Part shown: piece after piece, positions 15,961-24,157 of the stretch
Layout: every line of letters starts with the position of its first letter
Position numbering within the stretch: position 1 is the first letter of the stretch
Position numbers and translations under genes: made by a program
Source of the DNA: DATLZB01 sp035574175
GTDB taxonomy: Bacteria; Pseudomonadota; Alphaproteobacteria; Rhizobiales; Hyphomicrobiaceae
Assembly (NCBI GenBank): GCA_035574175.1
Contig: DATLZB010000103.1
Coordinates: 1-34,006 of the forward strand
Direction: 5' to 3'
Length of the DNA stretch: 34,006 bases
Notes under the pieces: model-generated
Told to the model about the DNA's origin: nothing
Seen by the model: the letters and a program-made list of their open reading frames with translations, nothing else
Databases searched by the model: none

Positions 15961-17291
15961 GTTGCTGCTCCCTCGATGAACCGGGCACCGAGCCGCGTCA
16001 TCAAATCGCGAAACTCGGGAAAGCTGGTGGCAATCATGCCGGCATCGTCCACGGTTACCGGGCGGTCGCTGGCCAGTCCCAACGTCAGGAACGCCATCGC
16101 GATGCGATGATCCATGTGGGTTGCGACCTTGCCGCCGCCCTTGACCGCACCTTGGCCCGAAACGACCAGGCAGTCGCCCTCGACCCGCGCCCCCACGCCG
16201 TTGGCGGCAAGTCCTGCCGCGGTGGCGCCGAGCCGGTCGCTTTCCTTGACTTTGAGCTCGGCGAGCCCTTCCATGCGCGTAACGCCGTCGGCGAAGGCAG
16301 CGACGACGGCCAGGATCGGGTACTCGTCGATCATGCTCGGCGCCCGCTCCGCTGGCACCCGCACGCCGCTGAGCCTGGAGCTACGCACCACAATATCGGC
16401 GACCGGCTCCCCGCCCTCCTCCCGCTCGTTGCGCAAACTCACGTCCCCGCCCATCTCGTGCAGCGTCTGGTAAAATCCCGCGCGCGTAGGATTCATCAGC
16501 ACGCCCTCGATGGTCACCTCCGACCCCGGTACGATGAGGGCGGCGGCGGCGAGAAACGCCGCCGAGCTCGGATCGCCCGGCACGACCACATCGCGCCCGA
16601 TGAGCTCGGCATCGCCACCCACCGTTATCGCCTCGCGCTCTCCACGTCTTTCCACGCGCACCCGCGCGCCGAAGTGGCGCAGCATGCGCTCGGTATGATC
16701 GCGGGTCGCAACGGTGTCGACCGTCGTCTCGCCGGCAGCGTGCAGCCCCGCGATCAGCACCGCAGACTTGATCTGAGCCGAGGCGACGGGAAGCCGGTAG
16801 ACGATGGGCACCAGTTCGGCGGTGCCACGGATCGTCAGTGGCAGCGTGTCCCCTCCGTCGAGTACGTCGAGGCCCATCTGCTGCAGCGGCTCGAGCACGC
16901 GACGCATGGGCCTGCGGCTGAGCGAGGCGTCCCCGACGAGCCTTGCTGTCATGGGATGGCCGGCGATTGCCCCCATTGTAAGCCTAACCCCGGTACCCGA
17001 GTTGCCGAAGTCGAGCGGGACGGAAGGCTCGGCGAGGCCGCCGACCCCCCGCCCGAGGACCTCCCATCCGCTGCCGGTTCTGCGCGCCGGGGCTCCAAGC
17101 GCAGTGACGGCCCTGGCCGTATTGAGCACGTCCTCTGCTTCGAGCAGGCCTTCGATGCGCGTCTTGCCGGTGGCGAGCGCACCCAAGAGCAGGGCGCGAT
17201 GGGAAATCGACTTGTCGCCTGGCACGCGGGTACGGCCCATGAGCGGTCCGCTCCTTTGGCTCGACAGCGCACGGGGCTCGGCGGCGGACAT
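15957..17291 (-). CDS. aroA: 3-phosphoshikimate 1-carboxyvinyltransferase (EPSP synthase, class II)
   Basis: The enzyme joins PEP and shikimate 3-phosphate in aromatic amino acid synthesis. The 444 residues closely follow the class II (CP4-like) pattern: G-D-K-S-I-S-H-R-A near 25-33, D-F-G-N-S-G-T-G-V-R-L-T-M-G, A-S-A-Q-I-K-S-A-V-L, T-R-D-H-T-E-R-M-L and D-E-Y-P-I-L-A-V. The CP4 residue Ala100, which helps exclude glyphosate, is Gly99 here (N97-S98-G99-T100). On known CP4 mutants this would predict more sensitivity. The ATG at 17291 fits the family N-terminus better than the open frame to 17330. First gene of the operon, divergent from the TIGR02300 gene. Confidence 0.95.
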   Translation of the reverse strand: MSAAEPRALSSQRSGPLMGRTRVPGDKSISHRALLLGALATGKTRIEGLLEAEDVLNTARAVTALGAPARRTGSGWEVLGRGVGGLAEPSVPLDFGNSGTGVRLTMGAIAGHPMTARLVGDASLSRRPMRRVLEPLQQMGLDVLDGGDTLPLTIRGTAELVPIVYRLPVASAQIKSAVLIAGLHAAGETTVDTVATRDHTERMLRHFGARVRVERRGEREAITVGGDAELIGRDVVVPGDPSSAAFLAAAALIVPGSEVTIEGVLMNPTRAGFYQTLHEMGGDVSLRNEREEGGEPVADIVVRSSRLSGVRVPAERAPSMIDEYPILAVVAAFADGVTRMEGLAELKVKESDRLGATAAGLAANGVGARVEGDCLVVSGQGAVKGGGKVATHMDHRIAMAFLTLGLASDRPVTVDDAGMIATSFPEFRDLMTRLGARFIEGAAT

Positions 17292-17506
17292 CGCGTGTTC
17301 ACCCTCGCTCACGGGTTTGACGGCGGGCAATGGAGCAGCCCGCGGCCGCGACTGTCAATGCGCGGTCCGCGCCGACGGACCAGGAACTGTCGGGACCAGT
17401 CGGGCCGCCGGATTTGCTTTTGACAAGCCATCGCCCTCGTGGCAGACCGCCGGCAAAGCTCCCGGAGGCACTGAAGCTCTAGCTCTCGGACACATCGAGG
17501 ACTGCC

Positions 17507-17884
17507 ATGGCAACCAAGCAAGCCCGCGGCACCAAGCGCACCTGCCAGAATCCCGACTGCGGTTCGCGCTTTTACGATCTCGACCGCGACCCCATCGTAT
17601 GCCCCATCTGCGGCTCGGAGTACGTTATCGCTACGGCACCCCTCGTCGCGGCTGCTCCTGAGGAAAAGGACTTGAAGGCCAAGAAGCCGGAGTTTGCTGA
17701 CGAGGTGGCTGCCGTTCCCGAGGCTGAGGTTGAGGGCGCGGAAGTCCTAGCCGAGATCGACACTGCCGAGGATGCGGTCGCCGAAGAGGGGGACGAGACG
17801 TTCCTTGAAGAAGAGGAGGAGGACGGTGGCGATGTGTCCGGTATCATCGGCGGCACTGTGGCCGGCGACGAAGAAGAGACCTGA
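17507..17884 (+). CDS. TIGR02300 family zinc-ribbon protein
   Basis: A 125-residue protein found beside aroA in alphaproteobacteria and of unknown function. Residues 1-40 hold a four-cysteine zinc ribbon, C-Q-N-P-D-C then C-P-I-C, around the family motif F-Y-D-L-D-R-D-P-I-V. The remainder is highly acidic (E/D runs near 95-110) and probably disordered. It is divergent from aroA across 215 bases, a region that should hold both promoters. The acidic tail suggests binding to a basic partner, but no function is assigned. Confidence 0.93.
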   Translation: MATKQARGTKRTCQNPDCGSRFYDLDRDPIVCPICGSEYVIATAPLVAAAPEEKDLKAKKPEFADEVAAVPEAEVEGAEVLAEIDTAEDAVAEEGDETFLEEEEEDGGDVSGIIGGTVAGDEEET

Positions 17885-17929
17885 AGCCGCCGAGCGGGAG
17901 AGCGCACGCGTGCACGACCCCAACCCTTC

Positions 17930-17973
17930 ATAGGGTGGCGGTATAGGGTGGCGGTCCGTCATAGGGTGGCGGT
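17930..17973 (+). repeat. Triple 13-nt direct repeat
   Basis: The 13-mer ATAGGGTGGCGGT occurs three times without mismatch at 17930-17942, 17943-17955 and 17961-17973. The first two abut and the third follows after CCGTC. A T6 run comes directly after the last copy. It sits between the TIGR02300 gene and tRNA-Ala. It is a short tandem array, possibly slippage-derived or a protein-binding array. The T-run hints at a termination role, but no strong stem is present. Confidence 0.9.
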
Positions 17974-18084
17974 TTTTTCGATCCGAGCTGTTGTGGGCCA
18001 TATATCGCTTGCGCAGGCGCGGGCCACGTCATAAGGAAGCGGCTTCAAGGTCACCGGCAAATCGCCGACAGATCCCAACGAAAT

Positions 18085-18160
18085 GGGGCCGTAGCTCAGT
18101 TGGGAGAGCGCGTGAATGGCATTCACGAGGTCAGGGGTTCGATCCCCCTCGGCTCCACCA
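18085..18160 (+). tRNA. tRNA-Ala (GGC anticodon)
   Basis: A 76-nt cloverleaf including encoded CCA. The acceptor GGGGCCG pairs with CGGCTCC (one G-T). The D arm is GCTC-AGTTGGGA-GAGC. The anticodon stem CGTGA/TCACG encloses ATGGCAT with anticodon GGC. The T arm is AGGGG-TTCGATC-CCCCT. It reads GCC alanine codons. Its place downstream of the TIGR02300/aroA block is common in the order. Confidence 0.97.
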
Positions 18161-18406
18161 AGTAAATCAAGTACTTAGGCAAGTTCTGAAGGCGAGCGTT
18201 GTGCCCACTGGCCGCTGCGGAACGTGGGCAGAGCCGGTGAACCGCACTTTCAGGAGGGCCGCCTTGGCGCCTTGCGGCCCTGCCGCGGCGACGCGGCACT
18301 TTGCGGCGATGGCCGACGATCCTGACATCCGCGGGCTCGTTGCCGAGCGTTTCGTGCCGGCGACGCCACGTTGATCGGGCCCTTGACGCGTCCGGGTGTC
18401 ACCCTG
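18161..18406. other. Intergenic region, tRNA-Ala to recQ
   Basis: 246 bases between the tRNA and the end of the convergent helicase gene. Short frames here have no recognisable domain or good ribosome binding site, and I see no structured element. Confidence 0.5.
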
Positions 18407-19942
18407 TCATCGTCCCGGCCGCCGCCTGGTCCTTGCGTATCGAGGCCTGCCATCGTGGCCGTCTTGAAGTCCGCGACCAGGCACAGCCCAGGGCATTCGA
18501 TCCGCGCGGCAGCGATCGCAGGTGCCGCAGCGCGGCGGGTCTTGCTCTCCGAAGTACCGTCGCAGAAACACGCTCCGGCAATCCTCCGACTCGGCGTAAG
18601 CGGCGACGGTCCGCAGGCGGCGCTCGGCTTGGTAGCGAAAGGTCTTGAGCTTCGCCACGAGATCACGAGCGCCGGCCTTGAAGGTCTCTGACGTTACGGT
18701 GATGACGATGCGATCCTCCTCGTCGCGCTCCACGAGACCGGCCTGCTCCAGATCGGAGAGCAGCGATTGGCCGATCCGTTCGGGCACGCCGGCCGAGTAC
18801 GCGAGCGCACCGACGGTCGGGGTGCGCTTCTCGGCTACCCACGCCGCGAGCGCGCTCTCGAGCCGCTCCAGGTGTCGCACGGCCGGACGGCTTAGTGCCT
18901 GCAGTCGCTGCTGGATGTCGAGATCGGCCGGATCGAACAAAAGGATGCAGTGCGCCGGCCGCCCGTCGCGTCCGGCGCGCCCCACCTCCTGAACATACTG
19001 CTCCAGCGAACCTGGCGCCTGGTAGTGCAGGATGTAGCGAATGTCGGGTTTGTCGATTCCCATGCCGAAGGCGCTCGTCGCAACCATGATCAGGCGCCGC
19101 GAGCGCTTCATGAACTGACTTTGGGCCGCGGTTCTCTGGGCGGCCGGCATCTTGCCGTGATAGCGCACGGCCGGTATGCGCGCCCGCTTGAGGGCACCGA
19201 CGAGCTGATCGACGGCCGCGGTCGTGGCACAGTAGACGATGCCGGGCCGGCGCAGCCTGCGAATACGTCGGCCGGCGGCGCGAAACTTCTCCGCCTCGGA
19301 CACGATCTCGACCGCCAGCTGCAGGTTCTCGCGGTGAATCGGCGCGGTGAGCACCAGCGGATCGCGCATGCCGAGCCGGTGGACGATGTCCTCTCGGACA
19401 TGCGGCGTCGCGGTTGCGGTGAGCGCGAGCGTCGCGGGGTCGCCCAAGCGCTCGCGGGCGCGGCTGAGCCGCAGGTAGGACGGCCGGAAGTCGTGCCCCC
19501 ACTCGGAAATGCAGTGGGCTTCGTCGACGCAGAGGAGCGCCGGTCGGGTGCGCTCGAGGGAGGGCGCGGTGGATTTTGATTCAAGGGTTTCGGGCGTAGT
19601 GAGCACGACGAACCGGCCATCGCGTTCAAGCTTCTCCAACGCTGCGCGGCGTTCGGCTGAACGCAGCCGGCTGTGGAGCACGACCACGGGGACGCCGCGC
19701 CGCCTGAGCGCGCGCTCCTGGTCCGCCATCAGGGCGATGAGCGGCGAGACGACGACCGTCGGCGCTTCGCGAATCATCGCCGGAACCTGATAGATCAGGG
19801 ATTTCCCGAAGCCGGTCGGGAACGCCACCAGCACATCGCGTCCCTTAAGGAGGGCGAGCATGGCCGATTCCTGCTCGGGACGCAGGCGCTCTATACCGAA
19901 CGTCCGGTGCGCCGTCCGCCGGCACACTTCGATCAGATTCAT
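18407..19942 (-). CDS. RecQ-family ATP-dependent DNA helicase, short form
   Basis: A 3'-5' DNA helicase of 511 residues. Motif 0 is F-G-I-E-R-L-R-P-E-Q, motif I is T-G-F-G-K-S (43-48, with Phe where RecQ usually has Gly), and motif II is D-E-A-H-C-I-S-E-W-G-H-D-F-R-P. A-T-A-T and Q-E-V-G-R-A-G-R-D-G (motif VI) follow. The C-terminal zinc-binding region keeps C-x16-C-x2-C-x2-C around C-G-T-C-D-R-C. The HRDC domain of E. coli RecQ is absent, so it is a paralogue-type RecQ and the symbol is left open. ATG at 19942 with GGGAGG about 7 nt upstream. The last ~30 residues are basic and low in complexity. Confidence 0.92.
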   Translation of the reverse strand: MNLIEVCRRTAHRTFGIERLRPEQESAMLALLKGRDVLVAFPTGFGKSLIYQVPAMIREAPTVVVSPLIALMADQERALRRRGVPVVVLHSRLRSAERRAALEKLERDGRFVVLTTPETLESKSTAPSLERTRPALLCVDEAHCISEWGHDFRPSYLRLSRARERLGDPATLALTATATPHVREDIVHRLGMRDPLVLTAPIHRENLQLAVEIVSEAEKFRAAGRRIRRLRRPGIVYCATTAAVDQLVGALKRARIPAVRYHGKMPAAQRTAAQSQFMKRSRRLIMVATSAFGMGIDKPDIRYILHYQAPGSLEQYVQEVGRAGRDGRPAHCILLFDPADLDIQQRLQALSRPAVRHLERLESALAAWVAEKRTPTVGALAYSAGVPERIGQSLLSDLEQAGLVERDEEDRIVITVTSETFKAGARDLVAKLKTFRYQAERRLRTVAAYAESEDCRSVFLRRYFGEQDPPRCGTCDRCRADRMPWAVPGRGLQDGHDGRPRYARTRRRPGR

Positions 19943-20875
19943 GACCTGACCTCCCAGTGGCACGGCGGCGCCCCTCCCGGCCGCGCTCTAAGCGCTGCCG
20001 GCGGAGAGAGGCGACGGAGAACGAGCGAAATGCTGCGGAGCGCTTCGGGAAAATTTTGCATTTCCCTCGCGGCAAGTACTCTCTCCAAAGCGCTCTTATT
20101 AACGCTTCCTTCCGTATCTGCGCTCCTTGTCCGCGGCCACGATCGCTCGACGGCCTTGACACCGATGAAGCCGCGCCCCTCCATTCAGGTGTCTAAGGAG
20201 GACCAGCGGTGGTATCTGATGACGCAAAGACCTTCCCTTGTCCACCAGATCGGCAAACCGGTGGCTCGCCGACGTCGCCAACGCTTCTTGCCATTCGCGT
20301 TGCAGAGTTTGCGCCAATGCGACCGAGGGCTCGCTGTCAGGTAGCCAGGGGGCATAGTTCCTTTTGTTCGCTCGCATGCAGAACCTCGCGGTTCGTGCCC
20401 CGCCATCACTCGACAGCCGAGAGCCCCTTGTCGATAATGCGGTCGACGCGCTGCAGGTGCGCTGCGCGTCGAATGGCGCGCCATTTGGTAAAGCGGTCGA
20501 CAAGCCACGGGACTATCGTAGAGCGGCGCGCATTCTTCTCGTTCGCCGCAAGACCTATCGCGAGTAATTCGTGATCAGCGTCGTTCTGCTTACCTGCCTT
20601 CACGAAGTCATCTCCAGCCGCGTTTGGCCATTGCGCCAACAAACATCCGTTCTGCGCGAATGCATCATCGCGCAGTGTACTGCCGCGTTTCAGCGGCCAT
20701 TGGACCGCGCACTTGCGCACGGTCATCCTCATCTGTAGAAAAAGCGTAGGACGGGATTGTTGCGCTAATATTTGCAGCGGCGGGGGCTCGCCAGGTCGAT
20801 CGTCCGTACGGATTTGCTGATCACGCTTGGCGTGAAAAGCCGCTCGCACCCCCAAGGAGCACGGCAGGACAGGCG
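19943..20875. other. 933-base region without a convincing gene
   Basis: The region lies between the divergent recQ and winged-helix regulator genes. It has AT-richer pockets (about 20040-20100 and 20740-20775) unlike neighbouring coding DNA. Several overlapping frames exist on both strands and none has a recognisable domain. A second minus-strand frame, 20406-20855 (149 codons), ends in a helical, basic segment and could be a remnant. It runs into the presumed promoter of the regulator, and I do not call it. The promoters of both flanking genes must be here. Confidence 0.5.
20099..20377 (-). CDS. Possible small hypothetical protein
   Basis: A 92-codon frame with an ATG preceded by GAGG about 7 nt upstream. 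Its first ~65 residues look protein-like (A-P-W-L-P-D, then an amphipathic helix A-L-A-Q-T-L-Q-R-E-W-Q-E-A-L). The last ~25 are basic and irregular. No family is recognised and codon use is not clearly like the neighbours. It may be a decayed gene or chance. Confidence 0.2.
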   Translation of the reverse strand: MRANKRNYAPWLPDSEPSVALAQTLQREWQEALATSASHRFADLVDKGRSLRHQIPPLVLLRHLNGGARLHRCQGRRAIVAADKERRYGRKR

Positions 20876-22555
20876 ATGCCGAAATTCGTCAAGTACGGAA
20901 CGATGACTTTCGAGTCGGACTTTCTGTTCGGTACCGACGAGGAGGGTGCCACCGTCAAGTTCAGCCGAGCCGAGCGGATTCTGCTCATCAAATTCACCCA
21001 GAGCCCAAGGTCGGTCCTGTCGCGGGAGGAGCTGCTCGATGCGATCTCCGGCGTGGGTTCCGAGGCGGCAGACCGCAACATCGACTTCGTGATCAACCGG
21101 TTGCGCCGGAAGCTCAAGGACGACGCGCGGAAGCCGACCTATATCGCGACCCAATATGGCGAAGGCTATGTGTGGGTCGCCCAGCAGACCGCGCTTTCAA
21201 CCCGCAGCGTCGGTGCCTTCCTCGTCGTCGGACCTGTGTGGGGGATGAGGCATGCGGGCCCATTCACGGACTTGGCGCGATCCTACGCCGAAATGCTTTG
21301 CGCCAGCCTCGATCGGCAGACCGCCAAAAACAGCAAGGTTGTCCTCGACGAGGATTGCCCGCCAGCGGACCTCCTCGTGGGCGAAAAGCCCCGCTTCGCA
21401 GCGGAGCTGAGCTTCTGCAATACCGGCAACCGCCTGGATTGCGCCATCACGCTCAAGCAATTTGCGACCGGACAAATCCTGCGGATATGGCGGCACACCG
21501 TGGCGGAGGGCGCACCCTCCGCGTCGGCAGTCGATCCGAGGGCAGTCGAGGCTGCCGCGCACGAGATCACGACTGCAATCTGGGACGCCCTGACCTATCG
21601 GGCCGGAGCGCCGACGAGCCCTTCGGATGAGCCGCTCGCCGTGCGCATGCACGACGCCGCCAATCTGCTCGCCGACACCGCAAGCTGGATGGAGACGCAA
21701 CGGCGCCTCAGGTCGGCGCTCCAAACCAACCCCGACGACCATCGCGCCAAGCTGATGCTCGCCACCTGCATCCACTCGAAATATCTGACCTCCGGACCTC
21801 TGCTCCTGCCCCAGCACGATTTCCGCGCGCAGGACGAAGACGAGATGGAACGGCTGGTGCTATCGAGCCTGCCGCACCTGCAAGACAATCCGATCTTCGT
21901 GATGGCGGCGGGAAAGCTGCTCTACTTCATTGACCGCGGCCACAGGCCGCTTGCGATCAAGATGGTCGAGGATGCCTTTCAGGCGACAGTGGCGTTTGCG
22001 ACCTCGTTTGCGATCCTCGGACAGATCCGGATGCTGGAAGGAGACTTCGCGGCGGCCGTGTCGCTGTACGATCAGGGACTGGAGTTGTGCCGGGAGGGAA
22101 CCGAGTTCCAGATCTATCTTCTGGTGCTCAAGTGCCAGGCCCTGCTCGCGTTCGACCAGCGCAAGGCGCTCGCCGATGCGCTGGAGGTGCTTTACGCCAA
22201 GAAGGCCGGCACACGCGAAGTCCTGGGCATCTTTTTCGCGCCCCCGAACGTCGATGAGATCGCGCCTGAGGTGCAACTTGTGCTCGACAGGCTCGATCAG
22301 GCGCGCGCGCGAGCCATGCTGGTTTACGTCAATTATATCTGCGCACGGCTGTTCCGTTTTGCCGAGCATCGCGAAAATGTCCTGCGCGGTCCGCTGACGC
22401 TGTTCGTCGAGCGGTTCGGACCGGAGGTCGTGCCGGACGACGTGCGGGCGTCGGTGCCTGCGCTCGTCTCGGCCCTGTGCCGCGGCATGGACACTAAGAT
22501 TGCAAGCTCTTTTCGTCGGGCGAGATCGGGACCGAAGGGCGAAGCGACGCTCTAG
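20876..22555 (+). CDS. Orphan OmpR-type winged-helix regulator with TPR-like C-terminus (HilA/CadC-like)
   Basis: A 559-residue predicted cytoplasmic transcription regulator. Residues ~1-102 form an OmpR/PhoB winged helix: F-S-R-A-E-R-I-L-L near 29-37, S-R-E-E-L-L-D-A-I, a recognition helix in N-I-D-F-V-I-N-R-L-R-R-K-L, and the wing Y-I-A-T-Q-Y-G-E-G-Y-V-W. About 110-230 resembles the TolB/adenylate-cyclase-associated segment often found in this class. Residues ~255-480 are helical repeats, with a clear TPR-like pair near F-A-I-L-G-Q-I-R-M-L-E-G-D-F-A-A-A-V-S-L-Y. No receiver domain and no membrane helix are seen, so the signal is not phosphorylation by a partner kinase. It has no operon partner. 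The targets are unknown. Confidence 0.87.
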   Translation: MPKFVKYGTMTFESDFLFGTDEEGATVKFSRAERILLIKFTQSPRSVLSREELLDAISGVGSEAADRNIDFVINRLRRKLKDDARKPTYIATQYGEGYVWVAQQTALSTRSVGAFLVVGPVWGMRHAGPFTDLARSYAEMLCASLDRQTAKNSKVVLDEDCPPADLLVGEKPRFAAELSFCNTGNRLDCAITLKQFATGQILRIWRHTVAEGAPSASAVDPRAVEAAAHEITTAIWDALTYRAGAPTSPSDEPLAVRMHDAANLLADTASWMETQRRLRSALQTNPDDHRAKLMLATCIHSKYLTSGPLLLPQHDFRAQDEDEMERLVLSSLPHLQDNPIFVMAAGKLLYFIDRGHRPLAIKMVEDAFQATVAFATSFAILGQIRMLEGDFAAAVSLYDQGLELCREGTEFQIYLLVLKCQALLAFDQRKALADALEVLYAKKAGTREVLGIFFAPPNVDEIAPEVQLVLDRLDQARARAMLVYVNYICARLFRFAEHRENVLRGPLTLFVERFGPEVVPDDVRASVPALVSALCRGMDTKIASSFRRARSGPKGEATL

Positions 22556-22620
22556 CGATAGCGGAAATTGCACCCGGTCCGGCCGCCGCGTCGGCTCTTG
22601 CGCTCGAAATTTCTGGGAAC

Positions 22621-22710
22621 TGGCGGAGGGAGGGGGATTCGAACCCCCGATACGGTTTCCCGTATACACGCTCTCCAGGCGTGCGCCTTAAACCACTCGG
22701 CCATCCCTCC
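22621..22710 (-). tRNA. tRNA-Ser (GGA anticodon)
   Basis: A 90-nt cloverleaf including CCA on the minus strand. The acceptor GGAGGGA pairs with TCCCTCC, with discriminator G. The D arm carries GGCCGAGTGGTTTAAGGC. The anticodon stem CACGC/GCGTG encloses CTGGAGA with anticodon GGA. A long class II variable arm (TACGG...CCGTA) follows, then T arm GGGGG-TTCGAAT-CCCCC. It reads TCC and TCT serine codons. Confidence 0.97.
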
Positions 22711-22854
22711 TGCGCTGCAGGCGCCGGACTATAGCCGCCATCTTAACCGGCGCAACGGCAACTGGCTGCCCGACGGCCCAATCCGGGCAAGAACCTTGCG
22801 GTGCGGCGCGTTCACGCCTAATCGGAGGAACGCACGCCCACATACCTCCAGCCG

Positions 22855-23178
22855 GTGCCCATGACGGTCCTGCGCTTTCTCGGCGGCCTGTTCCTGCTCG
22901 CGGCGGTCATCGCCCTTACTGCCGACTTCACCCGCGCCGACCCCGGCGGCGCCCTCCTGCCGCCCTTCGCTTCACTCATGAAGCATTGGACCGACCTCGC
23001 GCCGCAGTCCCTCGCCGCCGCCAAGCGCGCGGTCGAAGTCCGCGCCCACCCCCTGATCTGGGATCCGGTCATCCGCTCGCTGCTGATGCTGCCGGCGTGG
23101 ATGAGCCTCGGTGCCGTGGGCCTGTTGTTGTCCTGGCTCGGGCGGCCGCGGCGGCGGGTTGACATCTTCGCCAACTGA
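22855..23178 (+). CDS. Small membrane protein of unknown function
   Basis: A 107-codon frame with two hydrophobic segments, near residues 5-25 (a possible uncleaved signal or anchor) and 75-97, and a basic cytoplasmic tail G-R-P-R-R-R-V. The loop contains L-W-type residues but no motif I recognise. The frame opens with GTG. The ATG two codons later (22861) is the alternative, and neither has a close ribosome binding site. It converges with the next gene. Confidence 0.65.
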   Translation: MPMTVLRFLGGLFLLAAVIALTADFTRADPGGALLPPFASLMKHWTDLAPQSLAAAKRAVEVRAHPLIWDPVIRSLLMLPAWMSLGAVGLLLSWLGRPRRRVDIFAN

Positions 23179-23209
23179 CCGACCCCTGCTTTCAGGCGGC
23201 CGCTCTACC

Positions 23210-24043
23210 TCACTTCTTCGGCGGCGTCACGGTTTTCTTGGCCTGCACGGCATCGCGAGCGCGTTCGCCGCGATCGATCTCGGCGGTCGAGAAATCGATG
23301 ATGATGCCCGCCGCGAGCAGTGCCACCATGACGCCGACAAGACCCAGCATGAAACGGTTGTGATTGCGGTTGAGCTGAGCCACCATGTCGCTGGTCACGG
23401 GCACGTTCCCGCTTTCCTCGGCGAGGCCCATGAACAGCCTGCGCGTTGGCCGGCGCACGCTCTCCCTCTCCACGAGCTGAACCCCGCAGTTGCGGCAGAG
23501 GCATTCCGCGATGTCCTTGAGCGGAAACAGGGGATCGGTATCCGCCTCGCTGACGTAGCCGAGCGAGTGCTGTTCTCCCGACTTTGTCACCACGCGCACC
23601 TGCCGCATCAGCACGGGAGCAATCGCGCCGCCGTAAATCTCGCAGCGCGTCTCGACCGAAGCGATCTCGCTGTAGGGAATCTCCGCCCGCCTGTAGACCA
23701 ATGCCGGCATGCCGAAACGGCCCGCCGGCACCGACAGGCGGATGCCGTTTTCGCCCAGCATGATCCGTGCCCTGATCGAATATATGAGTTCGAACAGCAA
23801 AAAGAGCATGACCAGCGTGAAGCCCGCGGCGAGCACGATCAGCCCCCACGTATCGGCAAGCGCCCCCTTGGCGAGGCGCTGGTAAAGCATGACGGGGAGG
23901 CTGACGAAGAACGGCAAGAGCAGCAGGAACACGAAAGCCAGAATCACTTTGCGCAAGCCGCCGGCCTGGTAGACGACCGGCTCGGGAGCCATCGGCGGCC
24001 CGCCTTGTTGCGTCGCAGCGCCGACATTGCCCGGTTGGGACAT
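23210..24043 (-). CDS. Membrane protein with a possible bacterial PH-like domain
   Basis: 277 residues. Two hydrophobic helices lie near 32-52 and 65-87. A cytosolic beta-rich stretch of about 90-170 has the pattern of a bacterial PH domain (I-R-L-S-V-P..., then P-Y-S-E-I-A-S-V-E-T-R). A cysteine pair follows in C-L-C-R-N-C-G. A third helix lies near 233-253, then a lysine-rich tail. ATG at 24043 with AAGGAGG about 7 nt upstream. No function is recognised. The Cys cluster could bind metal or form a disulfide, which is inference. Confidence 0.8.
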   Translation of the reverse strand: MSQPGNVGAATQQGGPPMAPEPVVYQAGGLRKVILAFVFLLLLPFFVSLPVMLYQRLAKGALADTWGLIVLAAGFTLVMLFLLFELIYSIRARIMLGENGIRLSVPAGRFGMPALVYRRAEIPYSEIASVETRCEIYGGAIAPVLMRQVRVVTKSGEQHSLGYVSEADTDPLFPLKDIAECLCRNCGVQLVERESVRRPTRRLFMGLAEESGNVPVTSDMVAQLNRNHNRFMLGLVGVMVALLAAGIIIDFSTAEIDRGERARDAVQAKKTVTPPKK

Positions 24044-24157
24044 TGCTCGTCCTCCTTGCCCGCTCACGAGGAATCACGATCCCTGGAGGGACGCGTGCCC
24101 AGCAGCCCAATTGCTATTATATCTTGCATGTCGGATGCTCACGACGGAACCCATCCC

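Noticed and set aside
22621..22710. tRNA-Ser as integration site of a genomic island
   Set aside because: I looked for a copy of the tRNA 3' end in 19943-20875 and found only a short weak match near 20001. No integrase gene is present.
23111..24157. Long N-terminal extension of msrA in the open frame
   Set aside because: It runs antisense through the 23210-24043 gene and matches nothing. MsrA begins at 24158.
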